64,000 nucleotides of DNA from Marisalimonas sp016777705 (GCF_047717795.1 NZ_CP159808.1:186001-250000); one strand, 5' to 3'. Positions 45,651-54,459 are shown, counted from the stretch's first letter. The notes: generated by a model from the sequence alone, not told the origin. Made by a program: numbers and translations.

Positions 45651-46193
45651 ATGTATATTTTTAAAGTTATTGTTTTTTTATGTCTTATGATGTCTCAATC
45701 TTTAGGTGATATTATTTTTAAAGATGATTTTCAAAATTCCAAAAATTGGAAATTTATTTCAGATCAAGTTATGGGTGGAGTATCTACAGGAGAAGTAAGT
45801 TACTCAAAATTAAATAATGAAAATCAAGCTTATATTTCAGGAAATGTTTCCACAAAAAATAATGGTGGTTTTATCCAAATAAGAAGATCATTAACCGATG
45901 TTAATTTAAAAAATGCTCAATCTATAAAAATAAATACAAGTGGAAATAACCAAGAATATTTTTTACATTTAAGAACAAAAGGGACTCTTTTGCCCTGGCA
46001 ATATTACCAGTTAGGTTTCAAGGTTCAAAAAAATTTTCAAACTTATAATTTACCAATTGCAGATTTCAAAAGATCAAGTTTTTTTATATCCAAAGATATA
46101 ATTCCAGAGAAAATAACCTCAATAGGTATAGTAGCATTTGGAAGAGATCATAAGGCAGATCTAAATATAAAAAGCATTGAATTTGTAAAATAA
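45651..46193 (+). CDS. CIA30-family protein with signal peptide
   Basis: 180 residues. The short signal sequence (about 1-18) precedes a CIA30 (complex I intermediate-associated 30) jelly-roll domain: DDFQNSKNWKFISDQVMGGVS (split: WKFISDQVMGGVSTGEV, about 33-49), SGNVSTKNNGGFIQIRRSL (about 66-84) and YYQLGFKVQ. In bacteria the function is unknown; galactose-binding-like fold. Monocistronic. Confidence 0.85.
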   Translation: MYIFKVIVFLCLMMSQSLGDIIFKDDFQNSKNWKFISDQVMGGVSTGEVSYSKLNNENQAYISGNVSTKNNGGFIQIRRSLTDVNLKNAQSIKINTSGNNQEYFLHLRTKGTLLPWQYYQLGFKVQKNFQTYNLPIADFKRSSFFISKDIIPEKITSIGIVAFGRDHKADLNIKSIEFVK

Positions 46194-46225
46194 TATTTTC
46201 TAAAAAATATTTTTAATACTCAATT

Positions 46226-46420
46226 TTATTTTAGTAAAGTGGCTCTTTTAAATTCAACATTTTTAGGCCTTATTGTAAAAAACCTTGAGATCCTATGTTG
46301 TTCAAAAGCTTGATCAATTATATTTTGAAGATCACCAATATTTCCTTCAATTGGTTGACTGTTCCACTCTTTATTATCTACTATTAGTGTAATGATGTAT
46401 TTTTGTAGTTTTTTTTTCAT
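46226..46420 (-). CDS. Small conserved hypothetical protein
   Basis: 64 residues from the downstream ATG (46420); the frame is open from 46456, overlapping the preceding YugP gene by 28 bases. No membrane segment; alternating strands (KYIITLIVDNKEW) and NIIDQAFEQHRI suggest a small alpha/beta fold. Positioned directly downstream of the zinc metallopeptidase gene, so probably co-transcribed. Confidence 0.5.
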   Translation of the reverse strand: MKKKLQKYIITLIVDNKEWNSQPIEGNIGDLQNIIDQAFEQHRISRFFTIRPKNVEFKRATLLK

Positions 46421-46428
46421 ATTCTTAT

Positions 46429-47106
46429 TTATCTTACTCTTGATAACATCAGCCAAATAAATCTTAAAGAAACAAAGTTTCTAACTACGCCTATAACATA
46501 AGTAAATGCCGCAGCTCTCAAAATTGATTTGCATGAATCATGATATTCAGGTGGAACCTTTTCAATTAATATAGGAAGAGCTTTGTTAAAGCTTGCGTCT
46601 AACTCTACTTCCAAAGTTATTAAATGAACTATAATCCCAATTAACAAAGATAGTAACGCCAAAAGTAAACATACTTTAATTAATGGATAGTACCCAGTAG
46701 CTAAAATTGTAGGTATCCCAATTAACAATATACTACTTCCAATTTGAGAAATCCAAGCAGTGTTTCTAACTAAAGATGTTCGTTGCTCAAGTGCCTTGTA
46801 CTTTTCTTTATGCTGTATTGCGTGTCCAATTTCATGGCATACTATTGATATGGCTGTTAGGCTCTTTTTAGAAAGTCGATCTTGTGTGACTTTTACTTTT
46901 TTTTCTAAAAGATCATAATGGTCAACAGATAGAGATTTTTCTATTTTAACTTCAGTAAGTCCGTAATCTTTTAGAATAAGTTTACCAAACTCTAATCCAG
47001 TAAAAGGCATATTAATTAATATTTGATCGTTTTTATGAAAAACGTAGTTTAACCAGATAACTGGAGCGGTAGAGAGAATTAGAAAAATAATTAGATATAC
47101 GATCAT
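46429..47106 (-). CDS. Zinc metallopeptidase, YugP family
   Basis: 225 residues with an N-terminal membrane helix, the zinc site HEIGH (91-95), and two or three further helices (about 115-170). EVELDASFNKALPIL (about 170-184) supplies the third ligand candidate. YugP proteins are membrane-embedded proteases of unknown target. The C-terminus encodes AAAFTYVIGVVRNF, typical of the family. Confidence 0.88.
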   Translation of the reverse strand: MIVYLIIFLILSTAPVIWLNYVFHKNDQILINMPFTGLEFGKLILKDYGLTEVKIEKSLSVDHYDLLEKKVKVTQDRLSKKSLTAISIVCHEIGHAIQHKEKYKALEQRTSLVRNTAWISQIGSSILLIGIPTILATGYYPLIKVCLLLALLSLLIGIIVHLITLEVELDASFNKALPILIEKVPPEYHDSCKSILRAAAFTYVIGVVRNFVSLRFIWLMLSRVR

Positions 47107-47200
47107 GATTAAGAAGTCATAAGCTCAGATAATGATTATGTTTGGTTAGTATTATATTTACGTGGTGATTAGAAAATAATTTTCAACTACTACAAATCTG

Positions 47201-47401
47201 TTAAATAAAATAACTTATCACAAATGCTAATAAAGCATAAAACCCAATTATTTTTATTATCTTTATTATTGCCTTTTTAGCCTCTGAATTATTATTGGGG
47301 TCGTCGTTTTTATCGTGAAACCATGGCTTAAAGGTATTCTTAGTTTTTTTATCTATAAAGTTTCTTACAGGGTGCACATTATCAATTTCATTATCTTTCA
47401 C
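47201..47401 (-). CDS. Small tail-anchored-like membrane protein
   Basis: 66 residues: a polar, charged N-terminal half (KPWFHDKNDDPNNNSEAKK, about 25-43) and one C-terminal hydrophobic helix (GFYALLAFVISYFI). No RBS stands out and no family is recognised; topology suggests a tail anchor. Confidence 0.5.
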   Translation of the reverse strand: MKDNEIDNVHPVRNFIDKKTKNTFKPWFHDKNDDPNNNSEAKKAIIKIIKIIGFYALLAFVISYFI

Positions 47402-47472
47402 AATTTTATGTCCTTAATATTTTTTATCACATCGTAATTATATTCAAAAAAACACTCATTAATAATAATTTT

Positions 47473-48021
47473 TTAATTTCTTTTCTTATCAAGTAGTCTT
47501 TTAATAGTAAGTGGATATAGATTATGTTCTATGATTTTTATACGAGCTTGAAGTGTATTAAAAGTGTCATCTTTATTTATTGATAAAATTTTCTGATCTA
47601 TGATCATTCCAGTATCAATACCTTCATCAACATAGTGTATAGTTATACCAGTGTATTTAACACCGTAATCTAGGGCCTGTATTATAGCATTTTTACCTTG
47701 AAAAGCAGGTAATAATGATGGATGTAAGTTTATTATGCTATTATGAGGTAAGGAATGAATAAATTTTCTACTTAAGATTTTCATAAATCCAGCAAGGACC
47801 AAAAGTTCAGTATTGTAATGTAAAATTAATTTAGAAACCTCTGCTTCTAAAATTAATAAGTTTTTAAAAGTATATACTGGAATATTATTTTTTTTGGCAA
47901 TCAATAAACCACGAGCATTCTGATTGTTTGAAACAACAAATTTTACATTAATGCCATTGTTAATTATTGCATTTAAGTTAGAGCCATCGCCGCTTATAAG
48001 AACACCTATATTATATTTCAT
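47473..48021 (-). CDS. purN: Phosphoribosylglycinamide formyltransferase (PurN)
   Basis: 182-residue GAR transformylase, third step of de novo purine synthesis (10-formyl-THF donor). The SGDGSNLNAII (about 9-19) phosphate-binding loop, the catalytic Asn-His-Asp set in NLHPSLLPAFQGK (about 97-109) and GITIHYVDEGIDTGMII (about 124-140) are intact. purM is not adjacent, unlike in many bacteria. Confidence 0.93.
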   Translation of the reverse strand: MKYNIGVLISGDGSNLNAIINNGINVKFVVSNNQNARGLLIAKKNNIPVYTFKNLLILEAEVSKLILHYNTELLVLAGFMKILSRKFIHSLPHNSIINLHPSLLPAFQGKNAIIQALDYGVKYTGITIHYVDEGIDTGMIIDQKILSINKDDTFNTLQARIKIIEHNLYPLTIKRLLDKKRN

Positions 48022-48098
48022 TAATAATATCCAAATCTGCTAAAATTTAAAAACCTACTTCTAGTAAATTGTTTATGAAATGAAATAAATAAAAGTGC

Positions 48099-48317
48099 TT
48101 ACTCATTGCCATCACTAACGATTAATGAACTGACTTCTCCATCATAAATATCAGCATCTACTTTATTAGGATTACAACAAATTTCACAGTCAAATATTTC
48201 AGTATTTTTACCACTGAATGTTTCATCTATACCTAAATCTATCTCAAAAGTTTCAAAACAAAAGTAACAAGTTATTATTTGGTGATTAGTATCTTTATCT
48301 TTTAAAAATGACATCAA
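48099..48317 (-). CDS. CPXCG-motif cysteine-rich protein
   Basis: 72-residue zinc-ribbon protein: a first pair in ITCYFCFETF (Cys17, Cys20) and a second cluster IFDCEICCNP (about 47-56), the arrangement of the CPXCG family, although the first pair has C-Y-F-C rather than CPxC. The C-terminus is acidic. Function unknown. Confidence 0.7.
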   Translation of the reverse strand: MMSFLKDKDTNHQIITCYFCFETFEIDLGIDETFSGKNTEIFDCEICCNPNKVDADIYDGEVSSLIVSDGNE

Positions 48318-48607
48318 TTTTTTCTTTCATTTTGTTAAGTTTGTTTTCTAAGGTATTTTCAAGATGTAAGAGCATCTATATATGATTTTGAATCTAACTA
48401 TAATTAATATGCTCTATAACAAATGAGACACACTTTTATAAATTTTTATTAAATAGTTTTAAGTTATCCTCTAAGTTTTATGAAAATTATTCTAAACCTC
48501 TAGATTAAAACCATTAGGCTTTATTACGATATCAACTACCTCTTCTCTATTTTTGAAATATATAGAATTTACCTTGAAACTATACTGAAATTAATTAGAA
48601 TTATATT
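48318..48607. other. Gene-poor stretch
   Basis: No credible gene, RNA or structured repeat seen. Sequence is AT-rich and non-repetitive; it may contain promoters for the flanking genes but no site is convincing. Confidence 0.5.
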
Positions 48608-48739
48608 ATGTGTGTATGCTCTATATCTAATTTTTTACCAATGTTTATATTTGCTTTAATTACTTTTATTTTAATTTGGAACTTTTCAAAAATTAAGACC
48701 TACTTGTTTAATAATTTTTCCAAATACTTTCTACAATAA
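48608..48739 (+). CDS. Possible 43-residue membrane peptide
   Basis: Open frame of 43 codons starting MCVCSISNFL with one hydrophobic helix (LPMFIFALITFILIW, about 10-24) and a basic, aromatic tail. No clear RBS. It may be a small gene preceding the hypothetical at 48776, or chance; low confidence. Confidence 0.25.
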   Translation: MCVCSISNFLPMFIFALITFILIWNFSKIKTYLFNNFSKYFLQ

Positions 48740-48775
48740 TATTTAATTTTTTTGCTTGATAGCAAAGGAGAAAAT

Positions 48776-49126
48776 GTGAAAAAAACAATTGTTGATAATT
48801 GGAATTTTATTATGAACCATAATAAAAATCCATTAAAGAATATACCAGATACTAATACCAGACACATGATTATGCAAATTTTAGCGTGGATGTGGTGTAT
48901 TGTGTTTTCAATGTATTTTAGCAGTATGTGGATCTTTGGAATAACAACTATTGCTCATATTTTTATTTTAGGGGCGATAGCAATCACAGTTGCTACCTTT
49001 GAAACTGCAAAAAGAAAACCAAGTATTTTTGGTGGTTATTATACCCCAAGTCGAAGTCGTGCCATTTATTATGAAGGAAAAAGAATAGAATTAGATCCTA
49101 ATGATAAAGGAGGAGAGCATGAATGA
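48776..49126 (+). CDS. Small membrane protein of unknown function
   Basis: 116 residues. Hydrophilic N-terminus, then two helices (about 40-58 and 60-80: WCIVFSMYFSSMWIFG, TTIAHIFILGAIAI), then a polar tail with a GGYYTPSRSRAIYYEGKRIE segment (about 84-103). GTG 48776 is preferred because AAGGAG (48765-48770) is ideally spaced; the frame is open from TTG 48752. No family recognised. Confidence 0.6.
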   Translation: MKKTIVDNWNFIMNHNKNPLKNIPDTNTRHMIMQILAWMWCIVFSMYFSSMWIFGITTIAHIFILGAIAITVATFETAKRKPSIFGGYYTPSRSRAIYYEGKRIELDPNDKGGEHE

Positions 49127-49201
49127 TGACGAATGCGTTAAAATATTGACGATATTATATATGTAACAAAAAGATTAATATTATGAGGTCTGTGCATTGT
49201 T

Positions 49202-49753
49202 ATGTGTGGTCGATTTGTTGTTTCTACTAAAAATGCTTTTGGTCTTAAATATGAGACTTCTTATAATGTTACTCCATCTCAATTAGTCCCTGTTAAAACT
49301 AAAAATGACGCAAAGTTAATGAAATGGTCATATTCTCCATCCTGGAAAAAAGATATGAATCTTATTAATTGTCGTTCTGAGACAATGAATGACAAACCAT
49401 CGTTTAAGAATGCTAAAAGATGTATTATTTTCCAAAATGGTTGGTATGAATGGCAAAGAAAAGAAAAAGAAAAAATACCTTATTACCATTATTGTTCATC
49501 AAATAATTTTGCAGGCTTATACAACAATATTGGATGCCTTATATTAACTCGCAATTCTACAGATAAAATTAGTCATATTCATCATCGTCAACCTTTGTTG
49601 TTAGAAGATAATGAGATATGTGATTACCTTGAAGGTGAAAACATACTTAATAGTAATGCCAATAATGACATTAAATTTCATTGTGTTAGCAAGGAGGTCA
49701 ACAACCCTTCAAATAACAATCCATCTTTAATAAATAAAATAAACTTTTTATAA
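49202..49753 (+). CDS. SOS response-associated peptidase-like protein (SRAP/YedK family)
   Basis: 183 residues. The catalytic Cys2 (MCGRF), the NCRSE block (NARSE in the family), GWYEW, and the HHRQP motif (HDRMP type) are visible. The family makes a thiazolidine cross-link to abasic sites in single-stranded DNA and prevents breaks. It is shorter than typical (about 210-230) and has Gln in place of the usual Met in the H-x-R-M-P motif. Confidence 0.85.
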   Translation: MCGRFVVSTKNAFGLKYETSYNVTPSQLVPVKTKNDAKLMKWSYSPSWKKDMNLINCRSETMNDKPSFKNAKRCIIFQNGWYEWQRKEKEKIPYYHYCSSNNFAGLYNNIGCLILTRNSTDKISHIHHRQPLLLEDNEICDYLEGENILNSNANNDIKFHCVSKEVNNPSNNNPSLINKINFL

Positions 49754-49855
49754 GTTACGAGAATGGCTCAACTTATATAACTTTGTTTCAAAACTATTTT
49801 AATATTTAGTTTAGATACTGTTTCTTTTTTATTTGATCTTAGTTAAGATTTTAAG

Positions 49856-50086
49856 ATGAAGATTTTTTTATTTAGATTAAGTAGAGTATTATGTTTTGGA
49901 ATATTTACGATAGTAATCGGTTTGTCTATAATTATGTTAAATAGGAATTCATCAATATATAGTAAATTTTATAGTGAAGGTTTATTAAAAATATTTTTAA
50001 TTAATTTAGGATTACTATCATTAATTTTTGTTTTTAATTGGTTGTGTTTTGGTAAACTCACTATTTGGATAAGAAAAAATAAATAA
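49856..50086 (+). CDS. Small two-helix membrane protein
   Basis: 76 residues with two hydrophobic helices (LCFGIFTIVIGLSIIML, about 12-28; LLKIFLINLGLLSLIFVFNW, about 43-62) and a basic tail. No known family; probably a small inner-membrane protein. Confidence 0.5.
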   Translation: MKIFLFRLSRVLCFGIFTIVIGLSIIMLNRNSSIYSKFYSEGLLKIFLINLGLLSLIFVFNWLCFGKLTIWIRKNK

Positions 50087-50170
50087 GCAACAAATAAGAA
50101 AATAGTTAAATTATTTTACAAATGAGTCAGCGTAGAATTTTCTTAATTTTTCCAACTATATTAAATTGGA

Positions 50171-50407
50171 TTAGTTAATTTCATATAAAGGCAGTTTGAT
50201 TTTAGCTGTATTTAATCTGCACCATATGAACCTTTTAATATTTTGAAGTTGTGTTTTAAATCTCCAACGATTTAAATGTTTGTAATATCTGACACAGTTA
50301 TAACAAAGTAAAACCCAATCTTTATCCTCACTTGTTATCTTACAATTCCAGACAATATCAAAGGGAAGTTTGCAGTTTTCACATTTATGATTATTTTTGA
50401 AATACAT
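50171..50407 (-). CDS. Small zinc-ribbon-like protein
   Basis: 78 residues. CxxC pairs at HKCENCKLPF (about 8-17) and LLCYNCVRYY (about 33-42) suggest a zinc-binding finger (treble-clef or HNH-adjacent type), followed by a basic C-terminus with RWRFKTQLQN. Function unknown; nucleic-acid contact is plausible. Confidence 0.5.
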   Translation of the reverse strand: MYFKNNHKCENCKLPFDIVWNCKITSEDKDWVLLCYNCVRYYKHLNRWRFKTQLQNIKRFIWCRLNTAKIKLPLYEIN

Positions 50408-50430
50408 TTTACCTCAAATTGATATGATTT

Positions 50431-50853
50431 TTATTTACATTTGTCATTTTCTTTAGTCGCCTCTCTTTTCCTTATTGGCATTGTATCTACGATATTATGA
50501 ATCTCTTTTAATAATGAGACATCTGTTGAATATGATTTGACTTGCCCATCATAACCAATTAACCAAATTCCATATTTGTTTTTATATTTATTTGGAATAA
50601 CATATTTATTAATTTCATTGCCTACTATTCTAATATATTTAAGGTTTCGAGCTTTATTTTCACAACTATTTTTTTTAAAAAAAATATCAGTTTCATTAAT
50701 AAAATGAATATATTTTTCTTTTGAAATAAAAAGAACTATTCTTTTGTTCCATGAAAATGAATTGATATAATGTTCTAAATTTATTTTTGTGCTTGAATTA
50801 CTCATTGTTGGAAATATTAAAAAAGTTAATAAAAAACATAATATTTTAATCAT
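50431..50853 (-). CDS. DUF4174-domain exported protein
   Basis: 140 residues from ATG 50853 (the longer frame from 50922 would bury the signal peptide). Signal sequence about 1-20. The C-terminal YGIWLIGYDGQVKSYS (about 97-112) and IHNIVDTMPIRKREA (about 118-132) match DUF4174, where the family has LIGKDG and IDxMPMRxxE. The fold is thioredoxin-like; function unknown. Confidence 0.75.
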   Translation of the reverse strand: MIKILCFLLTFLIFPTMSNSSTKINLEHYINSFSWNKRIVLFISKEKYIHFINETDIFFKKNSCENKARNLKYIRIVGNEINKYVIPNKYKNKYGIWLIGYDGQVKSYSTDVSLLKEIHNIVDTMPIRKREATKENDKCK

Positions 50854-50930
50854 TGCTTTACTGTACCCAATATTTTTCAAAGCGGGAAGTAAATTACAAG
50901 CAAAATAATAATCTAGAGACATAGGTTTGT

Positions 50931-51098
50931 TTACTTTTGGGCAGTTTTATCATCTTTGGCTGAGACTTTACATTGAATTATTTCACCACCACAACAATCA
51001 TCCACAACTCTCTTACAAGTTAAACATTGATAATGTGATTGGATATAGATAAATCCTTTTGGGCTACTACAATATGGACAAGGAAGGTTAGTGTTCAT
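50931..51098 (-). CDS. 55-residue zinc-ribbon protein
   Basis: Open frame of 55 codons with four paired cysteines: PCPYC (7-10) and CLTC (25-28), then an unusual CC pair (35-36) in VVDDCCGGEIIQC. This is a textbook zinc ribbon and thus likely a real gene in spite of the weak RBS. It ends eight bases before the longer DUF4174 frame. Role unknown. Confidence 0.55.
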   Translation of the reverse strand: MNTNLPCPYCSSPKGFIYIQSHYQCLTCKRVVDDCCGGEIIQCKVSAKDDKTAQK

Positions 51099-51105
51099 AA
51101 GAAAA

Positions 51106-51183
51106 TCATATAGAATAAATAATCAGAAGAAAAACTATTGTTAAACTTATCATAAAAAAAAATTTTTTATAAATTTCAATCAT
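51106..51183 (-). CDS. Possible 25-residue membrane peptide
   Basis: Open frame MIEIYKKFFF followed by one hydrophobic helix (MISLTIVFLLIIYSI). It ends eight bases upstream of the zinc-ribbon gene. No clear RBS; may be chance in AT-rich DNA. Confidence 0.2.
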   Translation of the reverse strand: MIEIYKKFFFMISLTIVFLLIIYSI

Positions 51184-51263
51184 TATTATTTTTATATCTT
51201 TCTTATAAAGAAATTATAACATGAAAGTTAATTTCTATAAATATCTATTAGATTTTCAATGTT

Positions 51264-52262
51264 TTATAAATTTTGTTTAGGTGGATTAAAAATTTTATTT
51301 TTTGCATCATATTTACCAGTAATCCAGCGGTGTGTTTTAGTAGACCAATAACTTAATCCACCTTTAGATATTGGCTTTAATTCTATTCTTGAAGTTTTTA
51401 ATTTTCCTGGTTCATGTTTGACCTTAGTAATTTCATACATTTCTTTTATTTCTTCAATTTCTAAGTCAGGAGTTTCAACATCAATATTTTCAATAAATTT
51501 AGAAATAGAAGCTAAAGCTAATCTTGTTCTCCCAATTTCTATATTTTTTCTTGTTTGTATAATTTGGCCAGCCCACCAAAGATGTACGTTTAAATAACTT
51601 TCTGAGGTAGGAAATGTAAAAGTAACAAACTTAGGTTTTTTAGTAATAAATTTCTTATCTCTTTTTGATTTAGGAAGTTCAAGTTGATCAATAAAATTTA
51701 TTGAATATTTAACTTCTTCTAAAGTTAAATCTTTATCTTTTTTTAAATCATTATATTTCTTATATATATCTACACCAGTAACACCAGCAAAGGGATCTAA
51801 CAAAAGATCCTGTTTTTCTGAAGAAATAAAAGACTCAATTGGGGGTAAATTTTGATAGTTTTCTAAACTTAATTTGTAACATTCTAATATGTCTGGATGT
51901 TGTAAATCAGGTTTAAGAGTATTAATTTGTCTGTAAAAAGCTTTTAAACCTACTAATGCAACTTTCAGGGCTCTTATTGGAACACCGTTTTTACTCCTAA
52001 CTACTTTTTTGCTCCAAAATATATGTATATTGACATACTCATTATTTGTATTTGGAACATAATCCCATACATTATTATGAATTTCTGTATTTTTTGATTT
52101 TTTTGATCTTAATGTTTCAAGAAAAGTAGGCTTTTTAATATTTTTATTTTCTAGAATACCAATTGAAACATTAACCTCTTTTATTGCTTCTTCTTTATCA
52201 ACAAAAAAACCAGAGGTGTTCGTTAATTCTTTTCCTTTAATGCCACCAAATGGATCAATCAT
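51264..52262 (-). CDS. Internally duplicated protein of unknown function
   Basis: 332 soluble residues built from two diverged copies of a module of about 150 residues. Copy A runs DPFGGIKGKEL (3-13) ... VNIHIFWSKKVVRSKNGVPI ... ALKVALVGLKAFYRQI ... PDLQHPDILECYKL (about 121-134). Copy B runs DPFAGVTGVDI (about 153-163) ... LNVHLWWAGQIIQTRKNIEI ... RLALASISKFIENI ... PDLEIEEIKEMYEI (about 261-274). A basic C-terminal tail follows with LSYWSTKTHRWITGKYD (about 305-321). No signal or membrane segment. I recognise no family. Confidence 0.8.
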   Translation of the reverse strand: MIDPFGGIKGKELTNTSGFFVDKEEAIKEVNVSIGILENKNIKKPTFLETLRSKKSKNTEIHNNVWDYVPNTNNEYVNIHIFWSKKVVRSKNGVPIRALKVALVGLKAFYRQINTLKPDLQHPDILECYKLSLENYQNLPPIESFISSEKQDLLLDPFAGVTGVDIYKKYNDLKKDKDLTLEEVKYSINFIDQLELPKSKRDKKFITKKPKFVTFTFPTSESYLNVHLWWAGQIIQTRKNIEIGRTRLALASISKFIENIDVETPDLEIEEIKEMYEITKVKHEPGKLKTSRIELKPISKGGLSYWSTKTHRWITGKYDAKNKIFNPPKQNL

Positions 52263-52424
52263 TTTTATATTTTATAATAAGTAACATGAATAATCAATTT
52301 GATTTATCTTTGTATTTTTAAGTTTGGAATTAAATTTTAAATATACCTATTCATATAGATAAAAACTCTGCATTCATAAACTTTCATTATTATCTTTTTT
52401 TAAGTTATAAGGTATTATTTAAAT

Positions 52425-52886
52425 ATGAATATTGGTGATGTTATAGTGAAAAAAAATTTATTTGATAAGTATGGTGGTGTTACTACTATTAAATTAATAC
52501 TAGAAAAATTTTATAAAATTTTACTAAGCCGTATGTGGGCAAAGAAGATGTTCATTAATGTCGACATGTAAAAATTATTACTTCACCAGATACAATTTGT
52601 TAGTTTTGCAATGGGTAAGCCAGAAAGCGAATTTGATGATGAAAGATTAAGAAAAGGTCATGCTGGTTTGAAAATAACAGAGGAACAATATGACGAAACA
52701 ATCGATATTCTTGTAAAAGTATTAACAGATTTTAGAGTTAAGTTCGCCGATATAAAGCTTATTGGCAATGCTATTGAAAGTAAAAAACATCTCATAGTAA
52801 ATGTGCCGGTAATCAAATCACTAGACAAGAAAAAAGTAAGAAAATTAAATGAACAAGAACAGTACAATAAAACAAAACTTGTTTAA
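52425..52886 (+). pseudogene. Truncated hemoglobin (group I-like) interrupted by one in-frame stop
   Basis: One frame carries a complete truncated globin: LFDKYGGVTTIKLILEKFY (helix A/B), then FINVDM, then an in-frame TAA (52569-52571), then KLLLHQIQFVSFAMG (helix E region) and RLRKGHAGLKITEEQYDETI with the proximal haem His. The intact family reads DMxxLRxHQ exactly across the stop, so a single base change would restore it. A restart at ATG 52611 would lack the N-terminal helices and the HQ motif. Loss of function, readthrough or a sequencing error are possible. Confidence 0.8.
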
Positions 52887-52963
52887 TACTAACAAGGCAA
52901 TAAAAGAAAACAGTTAATTATAAATTAGAACTTAAATTTTAAGAGGTTACTATTATTTGGCAT

Positions 52964-53170
52964 TTAATAATAAAAGAATGGTTTTTTTTTAATTTGAGAA
53001 CTCTGATAAAAAGTTTCTAACGCTATTCTGCTTAAACAGCTTCTACTTTTAGACGTTCCTCTATGAATAATAATATTATAATGAGTTAAGTTATTCATTA
53101 CTTTCTCATTAATGATTTCAGCACAAATATTTAGATTTGAAATCATATATAGTTTATCGCCAGTTTTCAT
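52964..53170 (-). CDS. Possible small hypothetical protein
   Basis: 68 residues, soluble, with basic C-terminus (SSQIKKKPFFYY) and two cysteines. It could be a small protein, but the RBS is weak and no family is recognised. An overlapping plus-strand frame (53112-53429) is judged spurious. Confidence 0.3.
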   Translation of the reverse strand: MKTGDKLYMISNLNICAEIINEKVMNNLTHYNIIIHRGTSKSRSCLSRIALETFYQSSQIKKKPFFYY

Positions 53171-53382
53171 TGAGTTAATCTCGTACTTAAAAAATATTGT
53201 TGTTAATTATATTTATGTTAGAGATCTTAAATATAAAATAAATGTGATATCTTACATCTATAGGATAAAATATTTAATACAAGAGAAAGATCAAGTTAAT
53301 CTAATTCTAATAAGAATACTCAATTTAGGGTTAAATAAATTTTTACCAACTTTTTATGTTCTACAATTAACACATACAAAAA

Positions 53383-54459
53383 TTAATATTTACGAGGGTG
53401 ATTTAACGCATTTTGTGAAATTTTTGTAATCATTTGCTCATAATTTATTTTAAGATTCATAGAACAAGATCTATAAAAGTAACCTTTTTGGAGTCCAGGC
53501 ATAAGATTTGCCTCAATAAAATTAGGTATACCTTTATCATCCATCTTAATATCTATTCTTCCAAACAAACGTCCTTTTAATAAGTGAAATGCAAATTTTG
53601 CTAGTTCTGATACTTTTTCGAAAATGATAGGATCTTTTATAATACAAATTTTTTCTAAATCATTTTTTTTAATATTATAATCTAGAATACGATTACCATT
53701 TGAATTTTTTTTCACAATAATTTCAATTGGCATTGCTATTAAGCTCTCAGATAGATCATCTTGAATTATACCAACAGTATATTCTTTACCTGATAAATAT
53801 GTTTCAGCAATGGAGCTTGAGTTTTGATTTAAATCAATATCTAAGACTTTTTTTTCAAAATCTTTAAAGTTTCTAACAATTGAGTTTTGGTCAATTCCAA
53901 TACTGTCTCCACCATTTAAAGGTTTTATAAATAGAGGAAACTTAATAGGTAATGATAAAGCATTTAAATATTCTTTTGGTTTTGCTGTAAAAAAGTCAGC
54001 AGTATTTATATTATTTTTCTGCATAATAATTTTGGCAAAAGATTTGTCATGTACATTATCATATGAAGATTTTTTTGAATTAATATAATTTATGCCATAT
54101 ATATCTAAAAACTCATTTAACCATATTTTTTTAGTTTTAAATTGGAAATATTTAATTCCTGAAAAAACTAATTTTGGCTTTCTTTTTACCAGTTTATTTA
54201 GATCACATTCATTTTTAATTTTTGTTAATTTTATATTTTCAAAAGTTTTACTCAATATTTTAAATATTAAACTTGTATCAAGGTTAATTCCAATGCTGTC
54301 ATGATTTTCTTTGAAGTTTAGAGTTATATTATTTGTTAAAATTTCAATTGTGCGTAAATCTTTACATATATGCCTCTGATTAGATTTAATATTTAAATTT
54401 AATTTTTTAAGAGTTTTTAATTTTGCTACCAATATAAATCCTTTGGAATTATAGTTCAT
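53383..54459 (-). CDS. ATP-grasp ligase, D-alanine--D-alanine ligase-like
   Basis: 358 residues. The ATP-grasp blocks are FPLFIKPLNGGDSIGI (about 174-189), SSSIAETYLSGKEYTVGII (about 215-233) and FGRIDIKMDDKGIPNFIEANLMPG (split: GRIDIKMDDKGIP, NFIEANLMPGL; about 300-325), with the metal residues Asp and Glu/Asn. This is the Ddl pattern, but the gene stands alone, outside any mur cluster, and the YFYRSCSMN region differs from Ddl's SxxP. It may ligate other amino acids or peptides. Confidence 0.8.
   Translation of the reverse strand: MNYNSKGFILVAKLKTLKKLNLNIKSNQRHICKDLRTIEILTNNITLNFKENHDSIGINLDTSLIFKILSKTFENIKLTKIKNECDLNKLVKRKPKLVFSGIKYFQFKTKKIWLNEFLDIYGINYINSKKSSYDNVHDKSFAKIIMQKNNINTADFFTAKPKEYLNALSLPIKFPLFIKPLNGGDSIGIDQNSIVRNFKDFEKKVLDIDLNQNSSSIAETYLSGKEYTVGIIQDDLSESLIAMPIEIIVKKNSNGNRILDYNIKKNDLEKICIIKDPIIFEKVSELAKFAFHLLKGRLFGRIDIKMDDKGIPNFIEANLMPGLQKGYFYRSCSMNLKINYEQMITKISQNALNHPRKY

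Noticed and set aside
49120..49167. Tiny 15-codon frame after a GGAGGAGAG sequence
   Set aside because: A good RBS-like run precedes it, but it overlaps the end of the previous gene, and 15 codons without recognisable features are not enough to call.
53112..53429. 105-codon plus-strand frame
   Set aside because: Overlaps the Ddl-like gene's 3' end and another small frame; codon and amino-acid composition (Ile/Tyr/Leu/Lys-rich) looks like chance in AT-rich DNA, without RBS.
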